From: Chitinophaga agrisoli
Lineage (GTDB): Bacteria; Bacteroidota; Bacteroidia; Chitinophagales; Chitinophagaceae
Assembly (NCBI RefSeq): GCF_008386695.1
Contig: NZ_VUOC01000004.1
Span: 186,001-250,000, forward strand
Length of the DNA stretch: 64,000 bases
Reading direction: 5' to 3'
Shown: positions 34,950 through 43,459 of the stretch, one piece after another
Numbering within the stretch: the stretch's first letter is position 1
Layout of the letters: each line of letters opens with the position of its first letter
Notes under the pieces: generated by a model
The model's database searches: none
The model's input: only the letters and a program-made list of their open reading frames with translations
Told to the model about the DNA's origin: nothing
Position numbers and translations under genes: made by a program

Positions 34950-34997
34950 GCTTGTACTTATCACGGATAAGCTGCCAAATGCTTGTACTTATCACGG
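34950..34997 (+). repeat. 17-bp direct repeat between egtU and egtB
   Basis: GCTTGTACTTATCACGG occurs at 34950-34966 and 34981-34997, i.e. with a 31-bp period, about 65 bp before the egtB ATG. Confidence 0.7.
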
Positions 34998-35060
34998 TTT
35001 GTCATGCACATTTTACGGTTCACTATTGCTTTTCATTATTCTTTGAACAACTTTACATAC

Positions 35061-36215
35061 ATGCGCCTGAAAGATAATTATGCCACCGTGCGCCAGCGAT
35101 CAGAAGCTATTTGCGCACCCCTGAAAACGGAAGACTATGTGGTACAACCTGTAGTGGATGTAAGCCCGCCCAAATGGCACCTGGGCCACACTACCTGGTT
35201 CTTCGAGACCTTTCTCCTGAAGCCTAACGTACCAGGCTACACGGAATTTGACCCGGACTACAATTTTGTGTTCAACAGCTACTATGAATCTGTTGGCGCC
35301 CGGGTGATACGTACCAACAGGGGTAACCTGAGCCGCCCCGCGGTAGAGGATGTAATGCGTTACCGCCAGCATGTGGACCGCGCCATGGAAAACCTGCTGG
35401 ATCAACCCCTCACCCCGGAGCTGGAAACGCTCATCGTCCTGGGACTCAACCACGAAGAACAGCACCAGGAGCTCCTGTATACGGATATCAAATACATCCT
35501 GGGGCACAATCCGCTCTTCCCCGCCTATTGCGAAGAAAAGGCCACCGGCGCCACCGTAGGCGCAGATAAAGGACCGGATATGCTCTCCATACCGGAAGGG
35601 ATCTACGAAATTGGTTATGAGGGGGATGGCTTCTGTTTTGATAACGAACAGCAACGCCATCGTGTATACCTGCAGCCCTACCAGATCAGCACCCGCCTGG
35701 TGACCAATGCGGAATACCTGGCCTTTATAGAAGCCGGCGGTTACCAGGATTTCCGCTTCTGGCATGCAGAAGGCTGGGATTGGGTAAAACAGCAATTAAC
35801 ACATGCGCCGCTCTATTGGCATCAGGTAGACGGAAAGTGGATGCACTACACCTGGCAGGGCCTGCAACCGCTGGACCTGGGCGCGCCTCTTTGTCATATT
35901 AACTACTACGAGGCTACCGCCTACGCAGCCTGGAAAGGCATGCGCCTGCCCACAGAATTCGAATGGGAAGCCGCTGCTCCCCAGCTGTCATGGGGCGAGC
36001 GCTGGGAATGGACGGAAAGCGCCTACCTGCCCTACCCTGGTTTCACCAAAGCGCCCGGCGCTATTGGCGAATACAATGGCAAATTCATGGTAAGCCAGAT
36101 GGTGCTGCGCGGCGGCTCAGAGGTAACCCCTCCCGGCCATAGCCGTATCACCTACCGGAACTTTTTCCACCCAAGCCTGCGCTGGCAGTTCATGGGCATC
36201 CGGCTGGCGAAATGA
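35061..36215 (+). CDS. egtB: Ergothioneine biosynthesis sulfoxide synthase EgtB
   Basis: 384 residues from ATG 35061, where the conserved LKDNYATVRQRSEAICAPL begins; the longer frame covers the direct repeat. The N-terminal DinB-type four-helix half supplies the iron site: HLGHTTWFFE near 43-52 and NHEEQHQE near 132 (HxxxHxE). The C-terminal FGE-sulfatase half shows MRLPTEFEWEAAA near 294, WEWTES near 315 and LRGGSEVTPPGHSRITYRNFFHP near 352. EgtB joins hercynine with cysteine or gamma-glutamylcysteine through an O2-dependent C-S bond formation. Its length suits the shorter EgtB group and the separate egtD gene excludes an OvoA fusion. Confidence 0.93.
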   Translation: MRLKDNYATVRQRSEAICAPLKTEDYVVQPVVDVSPPKWHLGHTTWFFETFLLKPNVPGYTEFDPDYNFVFNSYYESVGARVIRTNRGNLSRPAVEDVMRYRQHVDRAMENLLDQPLTPELETLIVLGLNHEEQHQELLYTDIKYILGHNPLFPAYCEEKATGATVGADKGPDMLSIPEGIYEIGYEGDGFCFDNEQQRHRVYLQPYQISTRLVTNAEYLAFIEAGGYQDFRFWHAEGWDWVKQQLTHAPLYWHQVDGKWMHYTWQGLQPLDLGAPLCHINYYEATAYAAWKGMRLPTEFEWEAAAPQLSWGERWEWTESAYLPYPGFTKAPGAIGEYNGKFMVSQMVLRGGSEVTPPGHSRITYRNFFHPSLRWQFMGIRLAK

Positions 36216-36292
36216 TGAAATAACACTCAACGTATCAACATAATTAATTACGGGCAAACGGTACCTGAATAATTCATGATAAATATTCGATT

Positions 36293-37294
36293 ATGCATAC
36301 CACCATTGTAATTCCAGCCGTAACGGACCATGTGATCAGCAGGGAGCCGTTGGAGATCTTTAGTCAGGATGTGGTGCGCGGTCTGACCGCCTCGCCCAAA
36401 TACCTGGAGTCCAAATATTTCTATGATGCTACGGGAGACCGCCTCTTCCAGCAGATCATGCAGTGCCAGGAATATTACCTCACTAACTGTGAAATGGAGA
36501 TCATGACGGAGCAGGCGGCAGATATTGCAGCAGCTATCACCTCCCGCATTAAAGCCCCGTTTGACCTGATAGAGCTGGGCCCCGGAGATGCTACCAAATC
36601 CATCCACCTGTTAGAGCAGCTGCTCAAAACAGGCACAGACTATACGTATTATCCCATTGATATATCCGCCAACGTGATCAGCTCCCTGGAAAAGGAACTG
36701 CCGGAAAAATTACCCGGCCTCCAGCTCCATGGCCTCAATGGGGATTATTTTGATATGCTGCAACAAGCCGCCGCCCTTAGCCGCCGGCCCAAAGCATTGC
36801 TGTTGATGGGCGCCAACATCGGCAACTTTACGCCCGTAGCCGCCCGCAAATTCTGCCGTCAGCTGCGCAGCTGTATGCAACCCGGTGATCTGCTGCTCAT
36901 AGGTTTCGATCTCAAAAAACACCCGCAGATCATCCTCAACGCCTATAATGACGCCGCCGGCATTACCCGCGCCTTTAACATGAATCTCCTCACCCGCATC
37001 AACCGTGAGCTGCAGGCAGATTTCGATCTCGATGCGTTTGAGCACTACCCGGTATACGATCCCGGCGCCGGCTCCTGCAAAAGCTATCTCGTAAGCCTCG
37101 CAGACCAGGAAGTGCATATAGGCCACGCTGATGTAACCATCCAGTTCCAGCAATACGAAACATTATACATGGAGATCTCCCAGAAATACAGCCTGGAAGA
37201 AACAGAGGAATTAGCCCTGCAGACAGGCTTCCGCCCGGATGGCTGTTTTAAGGATACCAAAGGCTGGTTTGCAGACTGCGTATGGAAAGCCTGA
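36293..37294 (+). CDS. egtD: L-histidine N-alpha-methyltransferase EgtD
   Basis: 333 residues. The SAM-binding strand DLIELGPGDATKSIHLLEQL near 97, the Tyr of YYLTNCEMEIM near 60, the Asn in LLLMGANIGNFTP near 165 and the Glu/Ser pair in ETLYMEISQKYS near 285 correspond to the histidine-binding residues of mycobacterial EgtD. The enzyme trimethylates histidine to hercynine, the substrate of EgtB. It lies 77 bp after egtB on the same strand. No egtA, egtC or egtE occurs in the window, so the C-S lyase step must be done elsewhere in the genome. Confidence 0.95.
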   Translation: MHTTIVIPAVTDHVISREPLEIFSQDVVRGLTASPKYLESKYFYDATGDRLFQQIMQCQEYYLTNCEMEIMTEQAADIAAAITSRIKAPFDLIELGPGDATKSIHLLEQLLKTGTDYTYYPIDISANVISSLEKELPEKLPGLQLHGLNGDYFDMLQQAAALSRRPKALLLMGANIGNFTPVAARKFCRQLRSCMQPGDLLLIGFDLKKHPQIILNAYNDAAGITRAFNMNLLTRINRELQADFDLDAFEHYPVYDPGAGSCKSYLVSLADQEVHIGHADVTIQFQQYETLYMEISQKYSLEETEELALQTGFRPDGCFKDTKGWFADCVWKA

Positions 37295-37296
37295 AC

Positions 37297-37334
37297 TAAT
37301 GTGCCAATGTGCTGATATGCTAATGTGCTAATGT
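37297..37334. repeat. YRATGTGC octamer array after egtD
   Basis: Units TAATGTGC, CAATGTGC, TGATATGC, TAATGTGC, TAATGT in phase, starting 2 bp after the egtD stop. Confidence 0.85.
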
Positions 37335-37360
37335 AAAATGTAGGCGTATTATAAAAGTAT

Positions 37361-37393
37361 AAAGGCGGGTGGCATAGATGCCGCCCGCCTTTT
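37361..37393. terminator. Bidirectional terminator between egtD and the DinB-like gene
   Basis: AAAGGCGGG..GGCAT-ag-ATGCC..CCCGCCTTTT, nearly perfect, with A and T runs on either side; it lies between two octamer arrays in opposite orientation. Confidence 0.9.
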
Positions 37394-37433
37394 ACATAGT
37401 AGCGTATTTATATTTCTTCAGATCTGGCCAAAG

Positions 37434-37463
37434 CCATTAGCACATCAGCACATCAGTACATTA
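37434..37463. repeat. YRATGTGC octamer array at the DinB-like gene's stop
   Basis: On the minus strand TAATGTAC-TGATGTGC-TGATGTGC-TAATG; the first TAA is the stop codon of the DinB-like gene. Confidence 0.82.
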
Positions 37464-37937
37464 ACCCCACGCTCCCAACAACCGCCTCAGCACAATGATC
37501 TCCCCAACATGATAACTGTTATGATCCGCGATCAGCATCGCCTCCCGTAACAAATTCTGCCCGGTACCATGCGCAAAAGGCGTAAACAGATCCGCATCTT
37601 CGGCCTCCAGCAACTGCATAAACTCCTTACGGTCCGCAATTACCTGCGCTACACTTTCTTTCCACGCCGCAGCATCCTTAGGCGCGCGCTCCTTCGGCCA
37701 ATACCCTTCCGGCCATTCCGGCGATACATATTCCGGATCCCTGGAAAACTCCAGGATATCCTCCTGTGTAATACGGATATGCTCTACCAGCTGCCAGATA
37801 CTATACGGCATACCCTTCGGTACCTCTCCCTGCAATTTGGCCGGCAGATCCTTCACAGACTGCTCAAAAGTAGCATGTGCATGACCGCCATTTATCAACT
37901 CTTTCAGGTTTTTAATAAGGACATCTCTTTCTTTCAT
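37461..37937 (-). CDS. DinB-superfamily protein
   Basis: 158 residues from the ATG at 37937 (MKERDVLIKNLKELINGG); the frame extending to 37970 adds a non-conserved leader. The four-helix bundle has the metal-binding pattern HIR near residue 57 (WQLVEHIRITQEDIL) and DHNSYHVGEIIVLRR near 135, whose His residues form the putative Zn or Ni site of DinB/YfiT proteins. Thiol-transferase activity (mycothiol, bacillithiol or related) is proposed for part of the family, and the same fold is half of the nearby EgtB; no functional link can be claimed. Its stop codon is part of a repeat unit. Confidence 0.85.
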   Translation of the reverse strand: MKERDVLIKNLKELINGGHAHATFEQSVKDLPAKLQGEVPKGMPYSIWQLVEHIRITQEDILEFSRDPEYVSPEWPEGYWPKERAPKDAAAWKESVAQVIADRKEFMQLLEAEDADLFTPFAHGTGQNLLREAMLIADHNSYHVGEIIVLRRLLGAWG

Positions 37938-38005
37938 AAAAACACTTTTTAAGGATACTGTCATCCACAAAAATCAATCCATCCCGCTCTCATCCGCACA
38001 TTCAC

Positions 38006-40192
38006 TCACCTCGCTCCCGGCGGGCAATACTGCTGCAGATAATGCGTATAAACAGTAGACAAATGCGCCCTGGTACCTTCACCCTCGCTGATACTATGCG
38101 TACGGTTAGGATACGCCATAAACTGAAAATACTTATTATACCTGATCAGCTCATTCAGCAGCATCTCTGCATTCTGGTAATGCACGTTATCATCGCCGGT
38201 ACCATGTATATACAGCAGGTTTCCTTTCAGGTTCTTGGCATACGTAATGGGCGATCCCTTCACAAAATCTTCGCGATTCTCTTCCGGCAGCCCCATATAA
38301 CGCTCCTGGTAGATATTATCATAGGTAAGCTGGTTGCCTACCGCAGCAATAGCAATACCGGTCTTATAGATCTCCGGGTACTGGAACAGCAGGTTCAGCG
38401 TCATGGAACCGCCGCCGCTCCAACCCCACACCGCTACGCGGGAGGTATCCATATAAGCGCGTTGTTTGAACAGCGCAGTAGCTGCCTGTGCCTGGTCGCG
38501 GGCATTCACCACACCCACTTTACGGTAAACGCTCTTACGCCACTCGCTCCCTTTGGGTAATGGCGTACCACGGTTGTCCATGGATACATAGATATAACCA
38601 TCTTCCGCCAGATCGCCATTATACAGGTAATTACGGCCAGCGCCAAACTCATCGCGGGCAGTAGCGCCTGCCGGTTCGCCATATACGTAAAACAGTACCG
38701 GGTATTTTTTAGTAGAATCAAAATTGTTGGGCTTGCGCATCCAGCCATCCATCTTTACGCCGTCAGCGGTGGTAACAGTAAAGAACTCCAGCAGTTTATT
38801 GGAATTGGCCTTTTCTTTTACGCTGGCAGACAGATTACCCGCATTGCTCTTATGCTCCGGCAGATGTACGATCTCCGTGGCGGGATAAAAATAATAGTTG
38901 GAGAACTGGTGGATAGCATACTGCGCATCTGGTGATATCTCATACTCATGCACGCCGGGCTGGTCTGCCGGGGTGATCCGCTCCGGCTGTCCCTTGCCCT
39001 CCATAGATACCTTGTACAGGTACTGCTGGGTAGCATTTTTAGGAGAAGCCAGGATATAGGCGCTACGGTGTGCCTCGTCTATCCGCACCAGGTTGATCAC
39101 GTCATAATCGCCGGGCGTTAGCAGGGTGGCTTTACCGCCGTTCATATCAATGCTGTACATATGACGCCAGCCGTCTTTTTCGCTCATCCATACAAAAGCA
39201 GCGCCGTTGCGGATCCAGTCCCAGCCGCTGATATCGTCGTCATCCCAGCGGGATTTAACATCTATCCAGGCCTTATCCGCCTCTTCAAACAGCAGTTTGG
39301 CTGCGCCGGAAGTGCCGTCGCACAGGAACAGTTTGCTTTCGTTCTGTTTGCGGTTCAGCTGTTGTATGATCAGCTGGTTTTTACCAGGCGTCCACTCCAT
39401 ACGGGGAATATAGTGCTGTTGCGCATCGCCCGGAACCTGCAGCCAGGTGGTGGCAGCGGTATTGATGTCCACAACGCCTACCCGGCAGGCAGAAGGGCTT
39501 TCGCCCGCTTTAGGGTACTCTACCGGTACGGTAAAGGAGTAAATGGAATCTGTATTATCCATCATCAGGAAATCGCGGATTTTGGTGGCGTCTATCTGCC
39601 AGTAAGCAATGGACTTACCATCCGGGCTCCAGCGGAAGCCGTCGCGGCAGCCAAATTCCTCTTCATAGGCCCAGTCAAAAGTACCATTGATAAAACGGCG
39701 GGTACCGTCTTTGGTCAGCGGTTTTACAGCGCCGCTCGCCAGGTCCTCCACATACAGGTTATGGCCGCTTACATACGCTACCTTAGACGCATCTGGCGAG
39801 AATTTGGCAAACATCAGCGAAGAGGCCGGCAGGTCCTTACCCAGCTGTTTCAGCTGGTGGGTGCCCATATCCAGTACCCAGTAATCGCCCCGGGTCTGGT
39901 AGCGCCATACCCGCTTGGAATTGGTATAGATGAGCAATTGACGCTCATCGGTAGAAAAACTAAAATCCTTTACCTGCAGAGGGCTGCTCATGCCGGCAGG
40001 GGTTAACTGGGCAGCAGGCACCTTTACCTGTGGTTGTCCGTCTTTGAGGCCGGTGGCCATGATGGCATTGCTTTCCACATTATAGATCGCCTGCCCGTCG
40101 CGGCTCCATTTGGTTGATTTTCCAGGCTGTGCCTGCACAGAAATGTACAGCAGGCATAAGCAGAAGAGTAAGTTGTAACGTAATGGTTGCAT
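38006..40192 (-). CDS. Dipeptidyl peptidase IV (S9B)
   Basis: 728 residues with a signal peptide (LLFCLCLLYISVQAQ). The N-terminal eight-bladed propeller (about 25-470) shows the S9B EFGCRDGFRWSPDGKSIAYW element near 180, the Glu region that anchors the substrate amino terminus. The alpha/beta-hydrolase domain has the nucleophile elbow VWGWSGGGS near 600 (GWSGGG in place of GWSYGG), the Asp in HGTGDDNVHYQN and the His in NRTHSISEGE near 705. It cleaves X-Pro or X-Ala dipeptides from peptides in the periplasm. Length is normal for Bacteroidota DPP-IV. It appears monocistronic. Confidence 0.94.
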   Translation of the reverse strand: MQPLRYNLLFCLCLLYISVQAQPGKSTKWSRDGQAIYNVESNAIMATGLKDGQPQVKVPAAQLTPAGMSSPLQVKDFSFSTDERQLLIYTNSKRVWRYQTRGDYWVLDMGTHQLKQLGKDLPASSLMFAKFSPDASKVAYVSGHNLYVEDLASGAVKPLTKDGTRRFINGTFDWAYEEEFGCRDGFRWSPDGKSIAYWQIDATKIRDFLMMDNTDSIYSFTVPVEYPKAGESPSACRVGVVDINTAATTWLQVPGDAQQHYIPRMEWTPGKNQLIIQQLNRKQNESKLFLCDGTSGAAKLLFEEADKAWIDVKSRWDDDDISGWDWIRNGAAFVWMSEKDGWRHMYSIDMNGGKATLLTPGDYDVINLVRIDEAHRSAYILASPKNATQQYLYKVSMEGKGQPERITPADQPGVHEYEISPDAQYAIHQFSNYYFYPATEIVHLPEHKSNAGNLSASVKEKANSNKLLEFFTVTTADGVKMDGWMRKPNNFDSTKKYPVLFYVYGEPAGATARDEFGAGRNYLYNGDLAEDGYIYVSMDNRGTPLPKGSEWRKSVYRKVGVVNARDQAQAATALFKQRAYMDTSRVAVWGWSGGGSMTLNLLFQYPEIYKTGIAIAAVGNQLTYDNIYQERYMGLPEENREDFVKGSPITYAKNLKGNLLYIHGTGDDNVHYQNAEMLLNELIRYNKYFQFMAYPNRTHSISEGEGTRAHLSTVYTHYLQQYCPPGAR

Positions 40193-40448
40193 TTTGCTAG
40201 CGTTAAAATTTTTTACAAAGCAAGATAATCGTTTTAGGTTAAGAAAAAACGATCCCTTAACTTTACGCTCCTTCCGGACATAACCGTTGCCAACTTCCTA
40301 AGAGATTAATGACCATTATCTTATGTGGATAATTTTTTGCTGTGGATAACGTGTTTATATTTTATTATATAAATACTTTTCATACTTTTACAAAATTACT
40401 ATAGTATGTCCCGGCATTAAAACTATCCTTTGAAAAGCAATATTTTAT

Positions 40449-40694
40449 ATGATACAGATTAGCTATTCCTACAAGAACCGAGAATTCCTGCAACTGGAGG
40501 ATGCACTGCTTAATCAATTAGCACAGACTGGTAAGACCCTTTTGTACGCGCTACTGGAGCCCCTGCAGGATACCCTGCTGCGGGAGAACGGCAAGATCCG
40601 CATTAACCTGGACCAGCATCCCAAGATCGAGCTGGAAGGTTTCAGCGTAGATGTAAAGGAACAAATTGAAATGACTTTACGGGGGGAGGCTTAA
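40449..40694 (+). CDS. Small hypothetical protein, 81 aa
   Basis: 81 residues, soluble, with no signal or membrane segment. A helix-forming middle (LEDALLNQLAQTGKTLLYALLEPLQDTLL) lies between short charged strands; nothing is recognised. It stands alone: 255 bp after the divergent dppIV start and 618 bp before the next gene. Codon use (GAG, CTG, AAG) matches the core genes, which supports it being real. Confidence 0.55.
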   Translation: MIQISYSYKNREFLQLEDALLNQLAQTGKTLLYALLEPLQDTLLRENGKIRINLDQHPKIELEGFSVDVKEQIEMTLRGEA

Positions 40695-40752
40695 TTATTT
40701 AAACTTTCTTTGCCCCAATATTGTTAATCCAGAGGAAAAACCTTTGATAAAA

Positions 40753-40783
40753 GCTATTGTCAATGCTGAATGGCAACAATAGC
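40753..40783 (+). other. Imperfect hairpin after the 81-aa gene
   Basis: GCTATTG and CAATAGC arms (7 bp) with an inner TGC/GCA pair. There is no T run, so it is not a classical terminator; it could mark the 3' end of the transcript. Confidence 0.4.
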
Positions 40784-41082
40784 ATGGCTATGTTGGCCCG
40801 AATTGTGGCTTATTACTGATTTGTTCACCAGTAAAAAAACTATCCGGTTCTGTACCCTAATAAACAATAACAATATCCATATCGGCAAAGTTCCACAGGC
40901 ACTGTTATAACCAGTTAACGGTAAGGCTATTTATTATCCTGATTTATTTGATGCACGCGGCTGTTAACAGGTGTGAACGTGTTTGCGGGAAAGGTATGTG
41001 TGGAGATACGGAACGGTTAGACGGCGATATCATACAGCCAGGATAGCCGCAGGCTTGCGGACAATGATGCACTGGCACGATG

Positions 41083-41110
41083 TTGACACCTTTAGAGATA
41101 ATGTATTTTG
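41083..41110 (+). promoter_or_regulatory. Promoter of the candidate small RNA
   Basis: TTG at 41083-41085 and TATTTTG at 41104-41110, separated by 18 bp, approximate the -33 TTTG and -7 TAnnTTTG boxes (one base short in the latter). Confidence 0.42.
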
Positions 41111-41116
41111 ATCTGA

Positions 41117-41246
41117 TTTTACAAAGACTCAAATTCTCTTTCTATAACGTGAATACAGGTGCTGGTTATCCAGCCGGAACCGAAGAGCAAATAGACGGAA
41201 CAGTTACCGTAACAACCGTCCCGGTCACGGGACGGTTCTTTATTAT
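41117..41246 (+). ncRNA. Candidate small RNA with alternative hairpins
   Basis: The 619-bp gap 40695-41313 has no long ORF, but its last part looks like a transcript: promoter at 41083-41110, hairpin GCTGG-ttat-CCAGC (41161-41174), a nested hairpin GACGG-aaca-GTTAC-c-GTAAC-aa-CCGTC (41194-41220), then a terminator whose 5' arm contains the same CCGTC. The two last structures exclude each other, as in attenuators, yet the next gene lies on the opposite strand, so the product would be a free RNA of about 130 nt or the tail of the 81-aa gene's mRNA. Confidence 0.45.
41214..41246 (+). terminator. Terminator of the candidate small RNA
   Basis: AACCGTCCCG-gtca-CGGGACGGTT followed by CTTTATT; 10 bp perfect arms. 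No T run on the minus strand. Confidence 0.82.
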
Positions 41247-41313
41247 ACTACACTAACAATATCCGACACCTGACGCTGGGAATATCAATTTCCCTTCCTG
41301 AAACACCGCTCCC

Positions 41314-41733
41314 CTACTTCCTCAACGAGTAAAAAGTCTGCGATATCTTCACCAACGGCGTTTCATCATAAGAAAAATCCAGGCTGTTAAACTCCAGCGC
41401 CGTATCAGAGATATGCGTGGCTTCACACAGCATCGAATCCAGCTTAAAAAACACCGGCGTTATCTCCTCATAACGCAGGCTATCCGTCCGCTGCGTGGCA
41501 GCTGAAAACGCATACGCTACCCCAGCCTGCGTAAAATCTATATGATCCCCGCCGCCATAATGCAGGGTATCTATCCGGTAGTAATTAGTATCCCCCTGTG
41601 ATACCGTATACTGCTTCGCTACCGCCGTTACATAGATCCATTTACCATAAAAATTCCTGTACGGGGTGCTTTCCTGTTCCTTTTTGCAGGCAAAAACCGC
41701 CAGCAACAGCATGATCACCAATACTTTCTGCAT
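41314..41733 (-). CDS. Small lipoprotein of unknown function
   Basis: 139 residues; signal LVIMLLLAVFACKKEQE with Cys16 as the lipidation site. The mature 120 residues contain FYGKWIYVTAVAKQYT, and a beta-rich remainder (YYRIDTLHYGGGDHIDFTQAG) that looks like a lipocalin-type or DUF4488-like barrel of extracytoplasmic lipoproteins; the assignment is by appearance only. No operon partner. Base composition is normal for the core genome. Confidence 0.65.
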   Translation of the reverse strand: MQKVLVIMLLLAVFACKKEQESTPYRNFYGKWIYVTAVAKQYTVSQGDTNYYRIDTLHYGGGDHIDFTQAGVAYAFSAATQRTDSLRYEEITPVFFKLDSMLCEATHISDTALEFNSLDFSYDETPLVKISQTFYSLRK

Positions 41734-41883
41734 CCGTTAATCGTTTTTTGGGCAATTGCCGGCGAAATTACAAAATAATACGTTTATCCGGGTAAAGCTC
41801 CCAGCCAAAACTGCCTGCCTCCTGTCAGCAATTCAAACGATTGCACGACAATGTGTCATTGAAGCCACGGCTTGGACTAAATA

Positions 41884-41911
41884 TTGATCTGCTCCTATTA
41901 CTGCAGATCAA
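41884..41911. other. 9-bp perfect inverted repeat in a gene-free gap
   Basis: TTGATCTGC and GCAGATCAA with a 10-nt spacer. The gap 41734-42230 (497 bp) holds this element and a weaker ACCGG..CCGGT repeat near 42002-42019; no coding signal or RNA was recognised. It could be an operator for a flanking gene. Confidence 0.4.
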
Positions 41912-42230
41912 ACACCTGGCAGCCGGGTGCAAAATGGCTGAGATCAATAACCAACGTATAAATCGATTGTCATAAATGAGCTTTCCACGTAAACACTTAT
42001 CAACCGGGGTGTAAACCGGTTGTCAACCAAAACATAGCAAGCAAAGAAAATTAAACCATCCCCAACGGACTTAAACACCGGCATAACGCCAACTGGCTGC
42101 ACCAAACTGCACCCCGGAAAGCGATCATGCCATCATTAGCATACTGTTCCCGTCAAAACGGCTTATTCCTAAAACGAATAAGCCCCCGTATAGTTACAAT
42201 GCGATCACAGCGCCCAAAACAATCAACTAA

Positions 42231-43061
42231 ATGGCTATTCAACTGGATCTTACGAATTGCAAGGATGAAACCACGTTTAAGCAGCTCACCGGACATGACT
42301 TCAAAGCCGTCATCGCTTTAACAGGTGTATATGCTGTGTATACCTATGATGAATTGGCGGAGGGCGAGGGCGTTTTAATCAGTACCCCGAATCCCTTCGA
42401 GGCGCATATCCTGATAATGCATGAAGGTCTGGAGTTGACGCGCATTATCGACTATAATGCCCAAACCATCATGAATATCTCCTTTAAATTAAAGAAGCAG
42501 AGAGCAGGAACAGGAACCCTGGTATTGATTGAACAAATATTAGCTGCTGAAAAGGAAAATTTTGGTCAGTTAACCTGTAATGCCATTGGCGGTGAATATG
42601 AACCATTATTTAATGGCTATAGCACATGGGGCAAACTGGGCTTTTCAATAGTGAACAACAAACTCTCTAAAGCAATAGGCATCCCCTCTCTTGATAGGTA
42701 TAATAAGCTCTTGGAACAACATGGTATTCCTTCTATGCCTATTCATGAATTGTTAGCCGCCAAAAATATCATCTGTACCAATGGTAACATCATTAAAAGT
42801 GGGGAAGATTTTTGGAACGCTCCGGGAAATGGCTTTCCATGGTCAGGAGCGTTTGATACAGGTAAGGGGTCTGTTAACAGGGCAATTTTATGCGCGTATA
42901 TAAACCGGAAAATAGAACAATTAGAAACAGAGCTGGCTAAACATCAGACGGAAGCTAACCTGCTGTCCACCCTCCATAATAAAAACCGGCTTGAGCAAAA
43001 GATCAGAGAAATAAAACAACAGATAAACATATTGTCAGAGAAGCGCTGCCTGCTGGCTTAA
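42231..43061 (+). CDS. Hypothetical protein with a possible GNAT-like domain and coiled coil
   Basis: 276 residues, soluble. Residues about 60-145 show a strand-helix-strand pattern with AGTGTLVLIEQILAAEKENFGQL, then ...GEYEPLFNGYSTWGKLGFSIV; the NGYxxWxKLGF element is like a degenerate GNAT fold found in several hypothetical and phage-related proteins. The C-terminal 60 residues (INRKIEQLETELAKHQTEAN...) form a coiled coil. It is visibly AT-richer than core genes and convergent with the 112-aa gene, whose 3' end it overlaps by 27 bp. Function is unknown. Confidence 0.6.
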   Translation: MAIQLDLTNCKDETTFKQLTGHDFKAVIALTGVYAVYTYDELAEGEGVLISTPNPFEAHILIMHEGLELTRIIDYNAQTIMNISFKLKKQRAGTGTLVLIEQILAAEKENFGQLTCNAIGGEYEPLFNGYSTWGKLGFSIVNNKLSKAIGIPSLDRYNKLLEQHGIPSMPIHELLAAKNIICTNGNIIKSGEDFWNAPGNGFPWSGAFDTGKGSVNRAILCAYINRKIEQLETELAKHQTEANLLSTLHNKNRLEQKIREIKQQINILSEKRCLLA

Positions 43062-43373
43062 TTCCTCCCGTTCCAGGTGTAATTCGTGTAGAACTTCCGC
43101 AAAATCCCTGTGTTTGATGCTTTCCAAATAACGTTTTCCTGCTTCAGAACAATGTGCTATCTCGTACTCAAATCCACCTACCTGGGCGCCTAATATCCAG
43201 CCCGTTTTCGAGTTTACTTTCACCATCTCCTTCATAATGTCTAACTTGGTCAATGGCGCCGGCGCCGCAGGTTGTTGCTTGCTAAAAATAGTCCGCATAT
43301 CCCTGACCAAAGCACTGTGATGATTGCTGGCCGCATTCGCACACCGCAATCCTGATTGTATTTTTTGACTCAT
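43035..43373 (-). CDS. Hypothetical protein, 112 aa
   Basis: 112 residues from ATG 43373 (MSQKIQSGLRCANAASNHHS); the frame continues to 43445 through a non-conserved stretch. A KLDIMKEMVKVNSKTGWILGAQVGGFEYEIAHCSEAGKRYLESI middle is helical with some amphipathy and the C terminus is an acidic helix (FAEVLHELHLEREELSQ). No family is recognised. It overlaps the preceding gene's 3' end tail to tail, so any interaction between them would be by antisense transcription. Confidence 0.5.
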   Translation of the reverse strand: MSQKIQSGLRCANAASNHHSALVRDMRTIFSKQQPAAPAPLTKLDIMKEMVKVNSKTGWILGAQVGGFEYEIAHCSEAGKRYLESIKHRDFAEVLHELHLEREELSQQAALL

Positions 43374-43459
43374 AATATTGTAATTACGAAATCCTATTAA
43401 TTCAAAGTTTGCTAAAACTGAGCCTATTAGCAGGCCTGCTCTCACGTTAACAAATTGCT

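Noticed and set aside
39161-40006. 281-codon + strand frame antisense to dipeptidyl peptidase IV
   Set aside because: It is a shadow of the high-GC codon pattern of the real gene; no domain or start context.
41161-41220. Resemblance to the SRP (4.5S) RNA core, GGTGCTGG...CCGGAACCGAAGAGC
   Set aside because: The GGAA is not closed by complementary flanks and the conserved asymmetric AGCA/GCC loop is missing; only the first eight bases look alike.
42127-42321. 64-codon + frame before the 276-aa gene
   Set aside because: Mostly overlaps the start of the real gene in another frame, low-complexity basic peptide.
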